Assembly (NCBI GenBank): GCA_039105265.1 | Contig: JAPFFF010000041.1 | Span: 124,001-188,000 of the forward strand | Source of the DNA: Tritrichomonas musculus | Lineage: Eukaryota; Parabasalia; Tritrichomonadida; Tritrichomonadidae | DNA: 64,000 nt | Reading direction: 5' to 3' | Shown here: one piece after another, positions 19,456 through 31,900 of the stretch | How positions within the stretch are numbered: position 1 is the first letter of the stretch | Layout of the letters: the number at the start of each line of letters is the position of its first letter | The notes under the pieces: generated by a model | Databases searched by the model: none | Told to the model about the DNA's origin: nothing | What the model saw: the letters and a program-made list of their open reading frames with translations, nothing else | Position numbers and translations under genes: made by a program

Positions 19456-20938
19456 AATTGAATTATAGTTGGTGGACATAATTCTGTTTTGGAGACATAA
19501 TTATGTTTTCACATCATTTCTATATATTCAAATTGGACTTTTAAAAAAACAATTGTAGAACAATTAATATCATATTGGATACATTCTATTCCCCGATTTT
19601 CATTCACTTTTATCAAACTAAATTTGATCATAAATATGATATCGAATTTCTAATTTCTGAATATTTTTTTATTATTTGAAAAAAATTATAATTTACTTTT
19701 CATCTATAATTAAAATGTATCATTATTATTTATTGAAATAAAATAGATAATTAGAAAAAATGGTTTCATTTTCATTTCACTACTCAAAAAACTCATTTCA
19801 TATCACATTTCATGCTTTTACCATAAAAAAAAGGTTGTTTTAATTTGCTCTAACATAGTTATTATTTTAGAATATAGTGTATATATTATATTTTAGAAAA
19901 AAATTTATTGAAATAATAATTATATAAAAAGAAAAAGTGTTTTCAAAATATGGCAAAAATCATTCATACAAAATTACTAATTTTGAAAAATGAGTTTATT
20001 TTATTTCAAATTAGATGCATTATTAATCATCTATATGATGCATATAATATATTAAATATAATAATATGGTTGAAAAAGAATCAATCTTGGAAAAAATTCA
20101 TTTTTCTTTTTTTCATTCAAAATCGTTCATAAATCACTCATGCATAATTGATATGATTTCAGAATTACATTATTTGATAACACATACAATGAAATATATT
20201 ATTAATCCTCTAAAAATCATTGTTGCCCATCAAGATTTCAGGTTTTTCTAAGAAATATACAAATATCACTTTTTTATTTTTTCTATTATAATAGCATTAA
20301 AAATAGCAATTAATCAATAAATATTAGGTAAGTATAGAAGAACTATTAAAATAATGAAAATAATTTTTCAATGTCTAAAATTGAAAGTCTTTTTAAGTTA
20401 TTTCAGAAGTTACTCTTTTTCATTAAGGTAATAGATCTTGAGTAGAACCGCCAATTTTATTCTTTCAATATCATTATACTGTATGCCTTATATCAAATAT
20501 TTAAATAAAAATTTAAAAGTTTTTATTTTTTATTGGAAAAAAACAAAAAAGTGATATGATTTTTAACTTTATTTTATGCATCAAAATTTTCTTATATGAA
20601 AGTTTTTAGATAACAATTATCTGACAAAATTATATCATTACTGATTATGAATTAATGATATTATTATTAAATCCCAAGTTTCAATTATTGAGAATAAAAT
20701 AAGCATTTTGACTTTTTTTTACATTAATGGCAAAATTTCATATAAATCACAAATATAATAGCTCATTTAATTAAATAATGATGTACATAAAATACATTAT
20801 TAAAGTATATAATATTATATAGTTATCTTTAAAAAGTATTGAGAAAAATGTGTTTTATTTTTGTGTACCATTCAAAAAGTTGAGCAAACATGATTATGTC
20901 CCAAAAACATAATTATGTCCACCAACTATAATTCAATT
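19456..20938. mobile_element. 1.48-kb terminal-inverted-repeat element, non-coding
   Basis: The left end reads AATTGAATTATAGTTGGTGG (19456-19475). The right end is its reverse complement at 20919-20938, and the match runs about 50 bp with a few differences (both arms contain two ACATAATT-type motifs separated by TTTTGG). The interior has no transposase-like frame; open frames at 19950-20251 are short and not protein-like. It looks like a non-autonomous DNA transposon, possibly TA-flanked. The family is unknown and its ends differ from the TTAA+GG elements. Confidence 0.65.
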
Positions 20939-21103
20939 TTTTTTTAATACTTTAGATTAATAATAAATCATTATATTAAAATTTTAAAATAATATATAGA
21001 TTTAAAAATAAATACATATATTATATACTTAGTTATTTATTTTATATATATAATTTTCAATAAGATATAATTGTTTGAAATAATTTCTCAAATGAAATAT
21101 TAA

Positions 21104-21974
21104 ATGAATGATCAAACTCGATGGGTCGCAAATTATGTTGAAGATCCTTCAAAACTTGCTCAACCAGGAGCAGTACGAATTATGTGCTTATCAGATACTC
21201 ATTCCTGTCATGATAAAATACCAAAAAAAAAGAATAAAATACCCAGCTGATATAGCAATTCATGCTGGAGATTTTACAAATGTTGGAAAGCGTGAAGATG
21301 TAATTAAATTTCGCGAATGGTTCAAAAACTTGCCAACAACACATAAATTATTAATTGCAGGAAATCATGATCTATCTTTTGATGATGAAATACAGCAAAA
21401 ACATCCATTCTATTTTAAATATAGGCGATATACAGAACCTCCAGAACTTTCTAAGAAAGAAGTAGCTTGTCCAGAAATTATTTATGCTGAAGAATCTGTT
21501 GTTGAACTTATGGGAATTAAATTCTATTGTTCACCAAGATCTCCATTTATTGAAGGGTGGGGTTTTCCATCAAAGATAGAAAACGAAGGGAAAGAATGGG
21601 GAAAGATAGATGATTCAATCGATGTTGTTGTTACACATTCGCCTCCAGCAGGGATTTTAGATTTTGAAATTTGTGAAGGAGGTATTGGAGATCCTTATTT
21701 GGCTCAAAAAATTCAAAAATGCAAAACACCATTACATATTTTCGATCATGCTCATTGTTGTAACGGTTGTTATCGTCATGGAAACACTCTTCATGTTAAT
21801 TGTGCTACTGTAAACATCAATAATAAATATAAATATCCGCCAATTTATATTGATCTTATAAAAACAGGTGAAAAATTTGATGAACCTGATCGATACCTCA
21901 CAATTCAAGAACTTATTGATCTTTCTTTCTTTAAAAACCCACTTTATGTACCAGAAGAACTTGAAGAAAGCTAA
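21104..21974 (+). CDS. MPPED-type metallophosphoesterase, with one homopolymer frameshift
   Basis: The ATG at 21104 opens MNDQTRWVANYVEDP... and the first metal motif DTHS (about residue 31). At the A9 run (21223-21231) the frame moves by one base and continues as ADIAIHAGDFTN, LLIAGNHDLSFD, VVVTHSPPAGILD and IFDHAHCC to the stop at 21974. These are all five calcineurin-like phosphoesterase motifs in MPPED1/2 (UPF0046) order, total about 290 residues, the usual family length. One Gly of the GHxH motif is Asp here. One fewer A would restore a normal gene, so this is either an assembly error or a very young pseudogene. A class III cyclic-nucleotide phosphodiesterase-like activity is known for MPPED2; substrate here is unknown. 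Confidence 0.8.
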
Positions 21975-22365
21975 TTATGCATTTAATTATTATTTTTTTA
22001 AATGTTATAAGAAAATAATAATATAGGCACTTACACATATATTGATCAAATGTTTAAGATGAAATTTATAAACAAGATGGTGTTTGTTTGAATTCTTTTT
22101 CACATTTTAAACATTTATTCGATATCCTAAAAAAGATAATGTTTTGTTTATAATCTTTAGATAGACATATTTGTTATGAATATTTGGGTATATAATTATT
22201 AATGCCAATTATTTGTTCTTTCTATATAGCTATAAGAAAGTTAAAATTGAATAGTAAATTTACCACTAAAATTGAATAAATAAATTTTTAAAATTGAACA
22301 AAAAAATTTTAAAAATTGAATAAAAAAAAGTGAAATTATTTTCATCATGTGTTGCAAAAATTTAT
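21975..22365. other. AT-rich intergenic spacer
   Basis: No gene. Ends in an imperfect A/T-rich repeat of ATTGAATAAA-like units (22245-22330) just before the promoter of the next gene. Confidence 0.5.
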
Positions 22366-22371
22366 TCATTT
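22366..22371 (+). promoter_or_regulatory. initiator-like TCATTT
   Basis: Fits TCA(+1)Y(T/A), placing +1 at 22368, ten bases before the ATG at 22378. This supports that ATG over the upstream GTG-started extension. Confidence 0.5.
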
Positions 22372-22377
22372 TTAATA

Positions 22378-24033
22378 ATGGAAAACTCAGAATACTTTAA
22401 AAAATTGATTAAAATACATGAAGATCTTCTTCTCTTCTTGGATGATGATGAGGAGAAGGAGGAAGAAAAATATCGTAATTTTATTAAAGATTTAAAGGAT
22501 CATTGTAATAATCGCAAAGTAATTCTCTTTTTACTTTCAAAAATTGTTAAAAATCGTCATAGATCATCCACATTCATAAACAAAATAGAAAAAATTATTC
22601 TCGATATCAGTGATATACTTAAAAGCAATTACGAAAATAATATTTTATTTGAAATATTTAAAAGGAACAAGATTATTTTAGCATTACTAATCAAACACAA
22701 AATAATTACAATTAATTATTTCAATTATTTGAAATTTAAAGAAGAAAAGAAGGAAGATTATTTACTTTATTTGTTCCCAGAATTCAAAGATTTTTATTCA
22801 AGGAAAGAATATAAAAAAATCAAAGAAAAAATCTATTTGATGGAAGGCATCGACATTGAAGATAAAAAAGATAGAGAAACATTTGAAGAAAAACGATTAA
22901 AAGGAGAAAATGGTCATTATATATGTGAACTTATTCGAAATGATTATATTGATGAATTTGTTTCATACATGACACGTACAAATATCAATCCATCAAGTAA
23001 AATAAAACCTTCTATTTTTGAAACAAATTCATTTCTGATTAAAAGCGAATCAACATTGATAGAATACGCCGCCTTTTATGGAGCAATCATGATTTTTAAC
23101 TATTTGAGAATGAGTGGTGCTGAATTGACACCCAAATTGCCAATCTATGCAATTCATAGTAACAATGCTGAATTGATCCACATCATTGAAGAATTGAACT
23201 TTGAAAAAGAAGTAAATTATGAAATTAATTGCATCAATGAATCAATCAAATGTCATCATTTAGAAATCGCAAACTATTTCATTAATAAGGTGTTTTATGG
23301 AGGATTGGTTGATTACAGTACAAGTATCAAATCTTTGAATTTCGCTTATTTTCCAACTAAATTGCCAATAAATGATGACACAGTTTATAAAATATGCAAA
23401 TACGACTTGTTCGAGCTGATCAAGCCTGATTTTCTCGACTTTCTCAAGGATGAAAACAATGAAATGAAAAAAGATATATTCAAGTGTGTGACTGTTTTAA
23501 ATAACACTGATGTCATTAACTTTTGCATTGAAAATCTTTCAATTATTAAGAAAACAGATTATTTCACTTCATTTGCTTCGTGTCCTTCATTGTTGAAAAT
23601 TGAAATTCCTTCTTCTTATGAGTCAATCAGTGACAACATGTTTCGTCCTTTCAAATATGTTAGAGAAATAGTCATTCCATCTTCTGTTACTTCAATTGGT
23701 AAGGGTGCATTCATGAACTTAGGATTTTTGAAAACAGTGAAGTTTGAATCTTCATCATCTTTGGAGTCAATTGGAGATGCTGCCTTCAATAACTGCGTTT
23801 CATTAGAATCAATATCAATTCCTTCAACTGTTGAGTCAATTGGTGAATACGCTTTCTATAACTGCAAATCACTTAAAGAAATTACAATTCCTCCACATGT
23901 GACTATGATCTTAGAACGTACTTTCGAAAATTGCACATCTTTAACTATAGTGAGAGTTCCCTCAACTGCAAAATATGTTGATTGGTTTGCATTTTCTAAT
24001 TGCATTTCATTAGACAAAATAGAAGATTGCTAA
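22378..24033 (+). CDS. DUF3447-type ankyrin protein with C-terminal BspA-like LRR_5 repeats
   Basis: 551 residues from the ATG at 22378. Residues 1-190 are the helical, Lys/Glu-rich N-terminus typical of trichomonad DUF3447 proteins (MENSEYFKKLIKIHEDLLLF, then HRSSTFINKIEKI). Divergent ankyrin repeats follow (about 195-330; YAAFYGAIMIFNYLRMSGAE). Residues about 405-545 hold five or six LRR_5 units of 23 residues (SIGDAAFNNCVSLESISIPS). No signal peptide, so unlike the large gene at 25917 its LRR_5 repeats should lie inside the cell. A binding or scaffold role is inferred. Confidence 0.9.
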   Translation: MENSEYFKKLIKIHEDLLLFLDDDEEKEEEKYRNFIKDLKDHCNNRKVILFLLSKIVKNRHRSSTFINKIEKIILDISDILKSNYENNILFEIFKRNKIILALLIKHKIITINYFNYLKFKEEKKEDYLLYLFPEFKDFYSRKEYKKIKEKIYLMEGIDIEDKKDRETFEEKRLKGENGHYICELIRNDYIDEFVSYMTRTNINPSSKIKPSIFETNSFLIKSESTLIEYAAFYGAIMIFNYLRMSGAELTPKLPIYAIHSNNAELIHIIEELNFEKEVNYEINCINESIKCHHLEIANYFINKVFYGGLVDYSTSIKSLNFAYFPTKLPINDDTVYKICKYDLFELIKPDFLDFLKDENNEMKKDIFKCVTVLNNTDVINFCIENLSIIKKTDYFTSFASCPSLLKIEIPSSYESISDNMFRPFKYVREIVIPSSVTSIGKGAFMNLGFLKTVKFESSSSLESIGDAAFNNCVSLESISIPSTVESIGEYAFYNCKSLKEITIPPHVTMILERTFENCTSLTIVRVPSTAKYVDWFAFSNCISLDKIEDC

Positions 24034-24135
24034 TGAATTTTTTAATAAACAATATTTAGAGGATTCTTGATTTTGAACTTTTTTTTCATAAAAATATGTT
24101 TTTGAAGTTATTATTAACCAATCTTGTTTTTTTTT

Positions 24136-24319
24136 GCAAATGCTCAGGGCAAAAAATTATGAAAAAGTTTATAAAAAAAAATTATACATTTTTTAGAATC
24201 TTTCTACTTTAATTCAATATTCTTTATATATTATATCCTATGACTGAATAATAATAATAATAATAAGTGATTAATTAATTTCTTATATTTGTTATTCATT
24301 TCAGAGTTTTGATTTAATT
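24136..24319. repeat. dispersed repeat, copy 1 (copy 2 at 47993-48175)
   Basis: About 184 bp, from GCAAATGCTC through TATATCCTATGACTGAATAA to TTTCAGAGTTTTGAT, is shared with 47993-48175 at roughly 85-90 percent by eye. Copy 1 lies just before a decayed LRR_5 gene; copy 2 follows a GC-rich island. No terminal inverted repeats or coding capacity. Confidence 0.7.
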
Positions 24320-24479
24320 GAAATATCATTTCTAGTAACGAGTGCAGCAAATTCTGCAATCATGAAGTTTCGAATTAACTCACAATTTTGGTTGTCATTT
24401 TCCCCATCCTTTAGTTTGTCATTAAAAATTTCTGTCAATCCATTTTTCTTCCTATTTATTCAAATTCAATTCGTACCTC

Positions 24480-24995
24480 GGTGGAGCTGTATTCAACAGT
24501 TGCAAATCGCTGAGTAAAATCTCTCCTGAATCAATCGGAACGATTGAAAATGACACTTTCTATCAATACGAGAAACTCATCGATGTGCAAATTCCATTGT
24601 CAATATCTTCGATTGGAAACGGAGCATTGAGCCGCTGCTCTTCCTTGAAAAAGTGTCAATTTTGGATTCTGTTACAAATATCGGAGGAAGTGATTTTTAA
24701 TACTGCAAAAACTTGAGAAACGTCCGACTTCCAAGCTCATTTGCTGAGATGAAAAAGTCTGCATTCAAGGGATGCACATCGCTGCTTGAGTTGACAATTC
24801 TTCCATCCTTTATCAAGATTGATGTGCAAAGATCGAAAAAGTGTCAATTCAAGAGAAATTGAATGAAACTGGCCAAGGTGGATTCCAATGGTGAGGCTTA
24901 ATAAAAAAATTGGCCATTCCTGCATCGGTGAAATTGATAGGAAGAAGCGCATTTATGTCAATGTCAAGATTCACAAATATAACGCTTCCTTTCCG
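24480..24995 (+). pseudogene. decayed BspA-like LRR_5 gene fragment
   Basis: Forward frames give recognisable LRR_5 units: GAVFNSCKSLSKISPESIGT, SSIGNGALSRCSSLKK, NLRNVRLPSSFAEMKKSAF and GCTSLLELTILPSF. They are split among frames and interrupted by stops (for example TAA in GGSDF-stop-YCKNL near 24699). No signal peptide or start is found. It is somewhat GC-richer than its surroundings. A relic of a surface or cytosolic LRR_5 gene. Confidence 0.75.
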
Positions 24996-25139
24996 TATGG
25001 TTTCAAATGCTAAATATAAATATGGAGTCAATTCAAACGTGAACATATCAAAATCTTATATTTAATAAGTAAAATATAATTATTTTATTCCGAAATTTCT
25101 TTATTTAGATTTCATTAAATCCAAACCATAAAAAAGGGA

Positions 25140-25460
25140 TATATGGAATTTGTTTTATGAAAATGAACAACTTTAAAAAGAGACCATTGCATAATCAATC
25201 CGAATAAGGTTGATATCAAATTGTTTAAGGTTTTACCAACAAAGCAGGCTTGTTATTTAGAGAATCAATATCAAAAGCGTAACTTTTTGGCTTCAGATGT
25301 TCGATTATCATGATATCAAGTAAGAAATATGATATGAAAATTGTTAACTTGATACCGAATAAAGAGAGCCCGAGATCTCAAACAGTTTATCTTTCAATCG
25401 CCAGTATCTGTGTATATTTCATTTATCGATATCATGCACAATTTTAATATGTGAAATCAT
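25140..25460. other. intergenic, possible coding trace
   Basis: Slightly GC-richer than flanks. Short protein-like stretches appear on both strands (forward IPNKESPRSQTVYLSIAS near 25355; reverse IIEHLKPKSYAFDIDSL near 25290) but stops prevent any gene call. Confidence 0.25.
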
Positions 25461-25768
25461 CTTGTCACAAATCATAAATCAATTTCAACTTGTCACAAAT
25501 CATAAATCAATTTCAACTTGTCACAAATCATAAATCAATTTCATCTTGTCACAAATCATAAATCAATTTCAACTTGTCACAAATCATAAATCAATTTTAA
25601 CTTGTCACAAAGCATAAATCAATTTCAACTTGTCACAAATCATAAAACAATTTTAACTTGTCACAAATCATAAATCAATTTCAACTTGTCACAAATCATA
25701 AATCAATTTTAACTTGTCACAAATCATAAATCAATTTCAACTTGTCACAAATCATAAATCAATTTCAT
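25461..25768. repeat. 28-bp minisatellite, 11 copies
   Basis: Eleven head-to-tail units beginning CTTGTCACAAATCATAAA, starting every 28 bases from 25461 to 25741, differing at only a few positions (C/T near unit position 26, rare A/G). A degenerate half unit recurs at 25823-25852. It lies just past the 3' end of the minus-strand BspA gene. No spacers, so not a CRISPR. Confidence 0.93.
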
Positions 25769-25916
25769 TTTATCTTTTAAAAAAATAAAGTGAAATAAAA
25801 ATGTTTTTTCTCAATACTTCTAATAAATCATAAATCAATTTCATTTCTTTGTTAAAAAATAAAAATAAAGAAAGAAAATTATTAATGAACTTTTTATTTA
25901 ATCAAATTAGATAAAA

Positions 25917-28900
25917 CTAAAGTTCATTTGCATCATCATTTCTGTCTTGAGATTCACTTCTCTCATTTTTATTCTTCTTTTTGATGATAAATAGAACGGC
26001 AACTACAATGATTGCAACACCTGCAATTACTCCAATAACAATTCCAGCAATTTGGCCACCACTTAATTTACTATCATTTTTGTTATCATCTGATGTTTCA
26101 TCAACTGATTTTATGACAATTCTTTTATTTTCCATTTCAAGAAATTGATTATTTTCACATTTCTTCCAATTAAAACCACTATTTCCATATTCTAAATTTG
26201 AAATCCAACTTTCACAAATATCATTCTCAAACATGCCTGTTGCTAACGTGTATTCTTCATTTTTGGCAGGATTTTCTGAAGCAGTTTTCTTCAAAATAAC
26301 TTTGCTAGGAGCATTATTAAAGTTACCTTTAAATAGTGGTTTCCATACATTATTTTGAGTTTTGAGATCAAAAATTTCAATGTTAATCAAAGCTTTTACA
26401 AGTGTTACATTATTTAAATTCATTGTAGATGTTTGTATTAAATTAATTGAATTCAAAACTGTAACATCAGAAATTGTTGCATTTGTGTTGTATGTAACTG
26501 ATATATCATTAACATTAAAAGAAACAGACTTTTGTTCATCTTCATTTTGAATAACGATTGAACCATTATTCTTCAATTCAATTGATTCCAACGTCAGTGT
26601 ATCAACATCTTGTGGAACTGTTATTTTCAATGATCCATTAATTAGTGAATTACTTTTAATATTAATTGAATCTGACTTATGATTTTGTTGTGCCAAAGTT
26701 AATTCGCCTTCACCATTAATTGACAAATTGGCTTCTTCATTGGCAAATGAAATCAATACTTTTCCTGTATTTGGTAAAATTATATTCAAATTTCCCCCAT
26801 TATAATTAATTTCAGAGTTTTCCTTAGGTTTAATGAATTGATCTTTGTCAAGATTCGTGTTAAACGAGATTTTAGATGAATCAATGATTACAATTTTATT
26901 CTTATCTGTTTGATTAGCCATTATTTCGAACTTTTCATTTAATAATTTGTCTAAATCAGAATCATTTGTATTTTCAGGAACCCTTAATGTTTCAGAAATT
27001 TCAGGTTTTGGAGTTGGAGTAACAAATGGTAGAGGTTCAATCTCACTTGATGTTTCTATTGAGCCTGTTATAATTTCTTCTTCAGATATTTCTGATTCAG
27101 CTAATGAACTTTCAAAAGTTGGTGGGCCTAGCAATGATTTATTTACACGAATATTGGAAATAAAGTCACCTGGATATGAAACAAGAACAAAAATATTTTG
27201 TAATTTAAAGCAACCACTAAATACACCAGGATATTGAGTTAATATTCGACTTTGTCCATAATAAAATATTGAACTTAAATTGCTGCAATAATAAAAAGCA
27301 TAATTAGCTATTTCTGTTAAATTACTATTAATAGATAATGTAATTAAATTATAACATTCTTTAAATGCATATTCGGGGATGAGCTTTACCTTATCTGAAA
27401 GTATAAATGATGATTCTAGTTTTTCTGAAGGATACTTAATTACAATGCTTTCATTATAATTATAAAGAACACCATTTATAGATTTATAGTACATATTATT
27501 CTCATCAACATCAATTGAATTGAGATGGGAATAATAATTAAATAAATCACTGGGAATGCTTGTAATATTATTTTGTATTATTACTTGATTTATTTTTGAT
27601 GAATAAGAATCCCATGGAATTGACTTTCGATCTATCTCCCCATTTCCACTTAATATTAAAATACCTGTTTGATTCTTTATGCGAAAATCATACTTAATAT
27701 TTGTTCCATGTTCTCCTTGATCGAAACATCTTTCAACTGGTATTTCTTCGAAATCAAATGAGTTATATCTCATATTTACTAAAACTTTTGTCAAATTTAT
27801 GCATCCATCAAAAATTGGAATATAGAATGAAGGACTTTTTAATCCCATAAATATAAATGTATTTAAATTTGTACAATTACCAAAAGCATGTTCATCTATA
27901 TATTTAACGCCATCATTCATTATTATAGTGTTTAAATGAATGCAATTGAAAAATGCTAATCTTTTAATTGTTGAAACTGTATTTGGAATAACAAATGATG
28001 TATTTGTTTTACCAGGTGGATAACAATATAATGTTTTTCCATTTGCAGAAAAAAGAGCCCCATCGATAATTTTGAGATCAGTATTATTTTCATCAAGTTC
28101 AATGTTTTCAAACTTTAAACTATTCGGAAATACATTTCCATCAAATCCATATACACTTCTGGGTATATAAATTGATGAAATATTGCAGCATTCAGTGAAA
28201 ACATATTCACCAATATATGTTATTGTATCTGATATAACAATTTTACTAATTAATTTCACATAATTAATCCATGGAACTTGTAAAGAATCAGAGAATCCTT
28301 CTACATCTCTGTCACCTAAAATGGATAATGACTTTTCTGTATCATTATATACATAGTATGAATAATATCCCAATTTCCCGCTAATAAAATCTTGAATAAT
28401 TGGAAAATTACCAAATGATTCTTTTTGGTAAGTCAATTGAACACGGACAGCAATTAAGTTTGTGCAACCTTCAAAAGCATTTAAATGAATAGATGGTTCA
28501 TTAATACCCAAATAGTATAATGTATTCAAGTTACTGCAGTTAATGAAGGAGAATTCATCAATATCTGTTATATTTTGTCGAATTATTAATGTTTCGATGT
28601 TAATACAATTTGAAAAAGCATAACTATTAATTGATTCAATGCTATCAGGAATTGTACATGTTTGAGTTGCTTGACGAACTGGATAACTAATTAATATTTT
28701 TTCGTCTTTTGAAAAGAGTATTCCATAAACTGATGAGAAATTCGTGTTATTAGAATCTACAGAAAATTCATCTAATGAATCACAAAAAATAAAGGCTTCA
28801 TTACTAATTGAACTTACACTTTTTGGAATATTAATTCTTGTTAAATTAGTACAACCAGCAAAGGAATAACTACCAATATAATTGATTCCATCTTCAATAA

Positions 28901-31900
28901 TTATTAAAGATATTGATGATTTATATGAATCCCAAGGTGGAAAAGTTGTCAAAGAATAATTAGGAAGATTTCCAGAACCGGAAATTGTTAAATTGTTATA
29001 TTCAAAATTAATAATCCATTGGATATTATTATTATATTGGCCGTTTATGAAGCATTTATTGGCAACAAGTTGACCAAAATTGTTACTTTCATAAATTATT
29101 TTAGTGAGAACTTTTTTTAATTTGAGGCATCCTTCAAAAGTACTATTAGAAATGGTAGGTTCATTTATTCCCATGTAAGTTAAGGAATTCAATTTTATAC
29201 AATTATAAAATGCATAATTACAAATTGATGTTAAATTCCCATCAAATGTGATTGATTCTAATTTTGAAGAACCCATAAATGCATAATCCAGAATAATATC
29301 AATATTATTAGAAACAAAGTAAGTGGTACTGTTATAGTTGCTGGGATAGCAGATTAGTTCTTTTTCATTTTTAGAGAAAAGTATTCCTTCAATAGATTTA
29401 AAGTTTTCATTGTTTTCATCTACATTTAACTCATACAATGAATTGCCATAAAAAGCCCCTTTTCCAATTGAAGTTACTGCTTTTGGAATATTAATTGTCG
29501 TTACATTGGAGCAATTAATAAAAGCAAAATCACCGATTGTCTCTACATCTTCTTCAATAAGAATTGAATTAAAATATATTGAATATGCATTCCAAGGGGG
29601 AAGTGAAGTTGTGTTATAGTTATTCATCTTTCCATGACCATAAATTCTTAATGATTCTAATGATATATTTATATACCAACTCATTTCATCTCCACAGGTT
29701 CCATAATCGAACATTTTTCTAACAGGTTTGTCAGAAAAAGTTGAAGATCTGAAAACTAATCTTACAGCAACATATTCTAATGAATTACAATATTCAAAAA
29801 CTGAAGATTCTATGGTCTCAATTCTTACACTATTGACAATAAATGAAGAGAGTTTTGTACATCTTCCAAAAGCTTTAAGTCCTATATAATCCATTCCTTC
29901 AGGAATTTCAATTCTTTCAAGACTTGAACATCCATAAAAAGCATGATCATTTATGCGAGAAAGACCTGTTGGGAAGTTAATATGCTTGAGATTAATACAA
30001 TAACCAAAAGCATATGTATCCAAATACCGTACATTAGATGGAATGGAAACTGATTCTAATTTTTCACATTTATAAAATGTGTATAAGTCAATTTTGGTGA
30101 CATTATTGGGTATTTCAAATGATGTCAAATTCTTCCAATATGGAAAATACAATATGGTGGTAAAATCTTTAGGATATAGAATATCGTCAACAAACACGAA
30201 ATTGTTATTATTACTTTCAAAAGTAACTGATTTTAATTTAATACAACCACCGAAAGGATTACCTGAAATTGTTTCTATTTTGCTTGGAATTGTTATAGAT
30301 TCTAAATTATCGCATCTAGCAAAGGCTCCTGTTCCAATAGAGCTTAATTTTTTAGGCAATTTTATTGATTGTAAATCATGACAATTACAAAAGGCTTCAC
30401 TTCCTATTTTTTTAACATTTTCATTAATTATAACTGTTGTCAAATGAGTGCAATCAATAAAAGCTCTTGAACCGATGTAATAAACTTCATCCATGACGAT
30501 TACTTTTGTAATTGTATTTGAGAGGGAGTACCAAGGATTTTTATTATATTGATCATAATCATACATAATACCATATCCGTAGATATAAAGTGATTTATTG
30601 TAGCTATTATATATATATTTAGAATTGTAGCCACATGTTCCTTCAGTTAAGCATTTACAACAACTTTTACTGAAAAAAAGATTTTTATCAGATGGAAAAT
30701 CTTTTAAAACATAAATTTCCTTAAATGTACAATGTTCAAAGATGTTATATCCTTTTTCAGGTTCTTTCATTCCAAGAAATGAAAATGAATTGATGCTGGT
30801 GTAACCAAATGCGTAACTTCCGATATATTCAACATTTTTACTCACAATGACTGTTTCTAAAGAAGAGCAATAACTGAACGCATAATGAGAAATATTAGTA
30901 ACACTCTCTGGTATGTAAATATGAGTCAAGCTTGTATTAGAGAAAGAATAATTCCCTAACTTCTTGATACTATTTCCCCAAATTATTTTTGTTAAATTGT
31001 AACAATTGGAAAATGCAAAATTTTCAATTATCATAATATTATCCTGTATTCTAAAAGTCGAATCATTTTTAGCTGGTGGAAAACAAATTATTATTGTCTC
31101 GTCTTTTGAATGAAGCACTCCATTTATTGATGTATAATTTTCATTGTAAATATTAACATTAATTTCTTCTAATCCAATACAATTTGCAAAAGCTCCATCA
31201 CCAATATTTTGTAAATCTCTTTTAATTTCGACTGTTGTTAAACTTGAACAAAAACTAAATGCACCATCACCAATAGAGTTTAAACTATTTGGGAAATTAA
31301 TGGTGGCCAAACTTGAGCATCCATTAAATGCAAAATTTTCAATTTTCGTCAAACTTGATGGTAAAATTAAATCTTTTAAGTTCTTAAAGTTTTTAAAAGC
31401 ATTTAAACCAATTGAAGTTACGCCATCACCAATATCAACAATTGTTATATATTTACTATATTCCGTCCAAGGAAAATACAAAGGATTTTCATATCCAAGC
31501 ATTTGTCCTTCTCCTGTAACATTCACAATTCCTTTTTCTATATTCAAAAAATAGTTCAAATTATCTTTCAGTGAGCCTAAACCAAAATTTTCTTTAACTT
31601 GAATGTTAAGAAATTCTTTATTTGGGAATTTAAAAATAACTGAGATATACTTCAATTTATCGCAGCCATAAAAAACTTTGTTATTTTTTCCTGGATCATA
31701 AGGATTATTTGTTCCTAAATAAAGAAAGTATGACAAATTACTGCAATTGGCGAATACTTCATCTTTAATAACAGTTAAATTTGAATTGCAAATAACCGAT
31801 TCTAAATTACTGCAATTACGAAAAGCACCGGTATAAATAGTTTTTACTGTACTTGAGATAGAAATAGAAGTTAATTTATTGCAATTAGAAAAAGATTCAT

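Noticed and set aside
22330-22377. GTG-started N-terminal extension of the ankyrin/LRR_5 gene
   Set aside because: Eukaryotic initiation favours the ATG at 22378, which has an initiator 10 bases upstream.
25461-25768. CRISPR array
   Set aside because: Units are contiguous with no unique spacers, and the DNA is eukaryotic.
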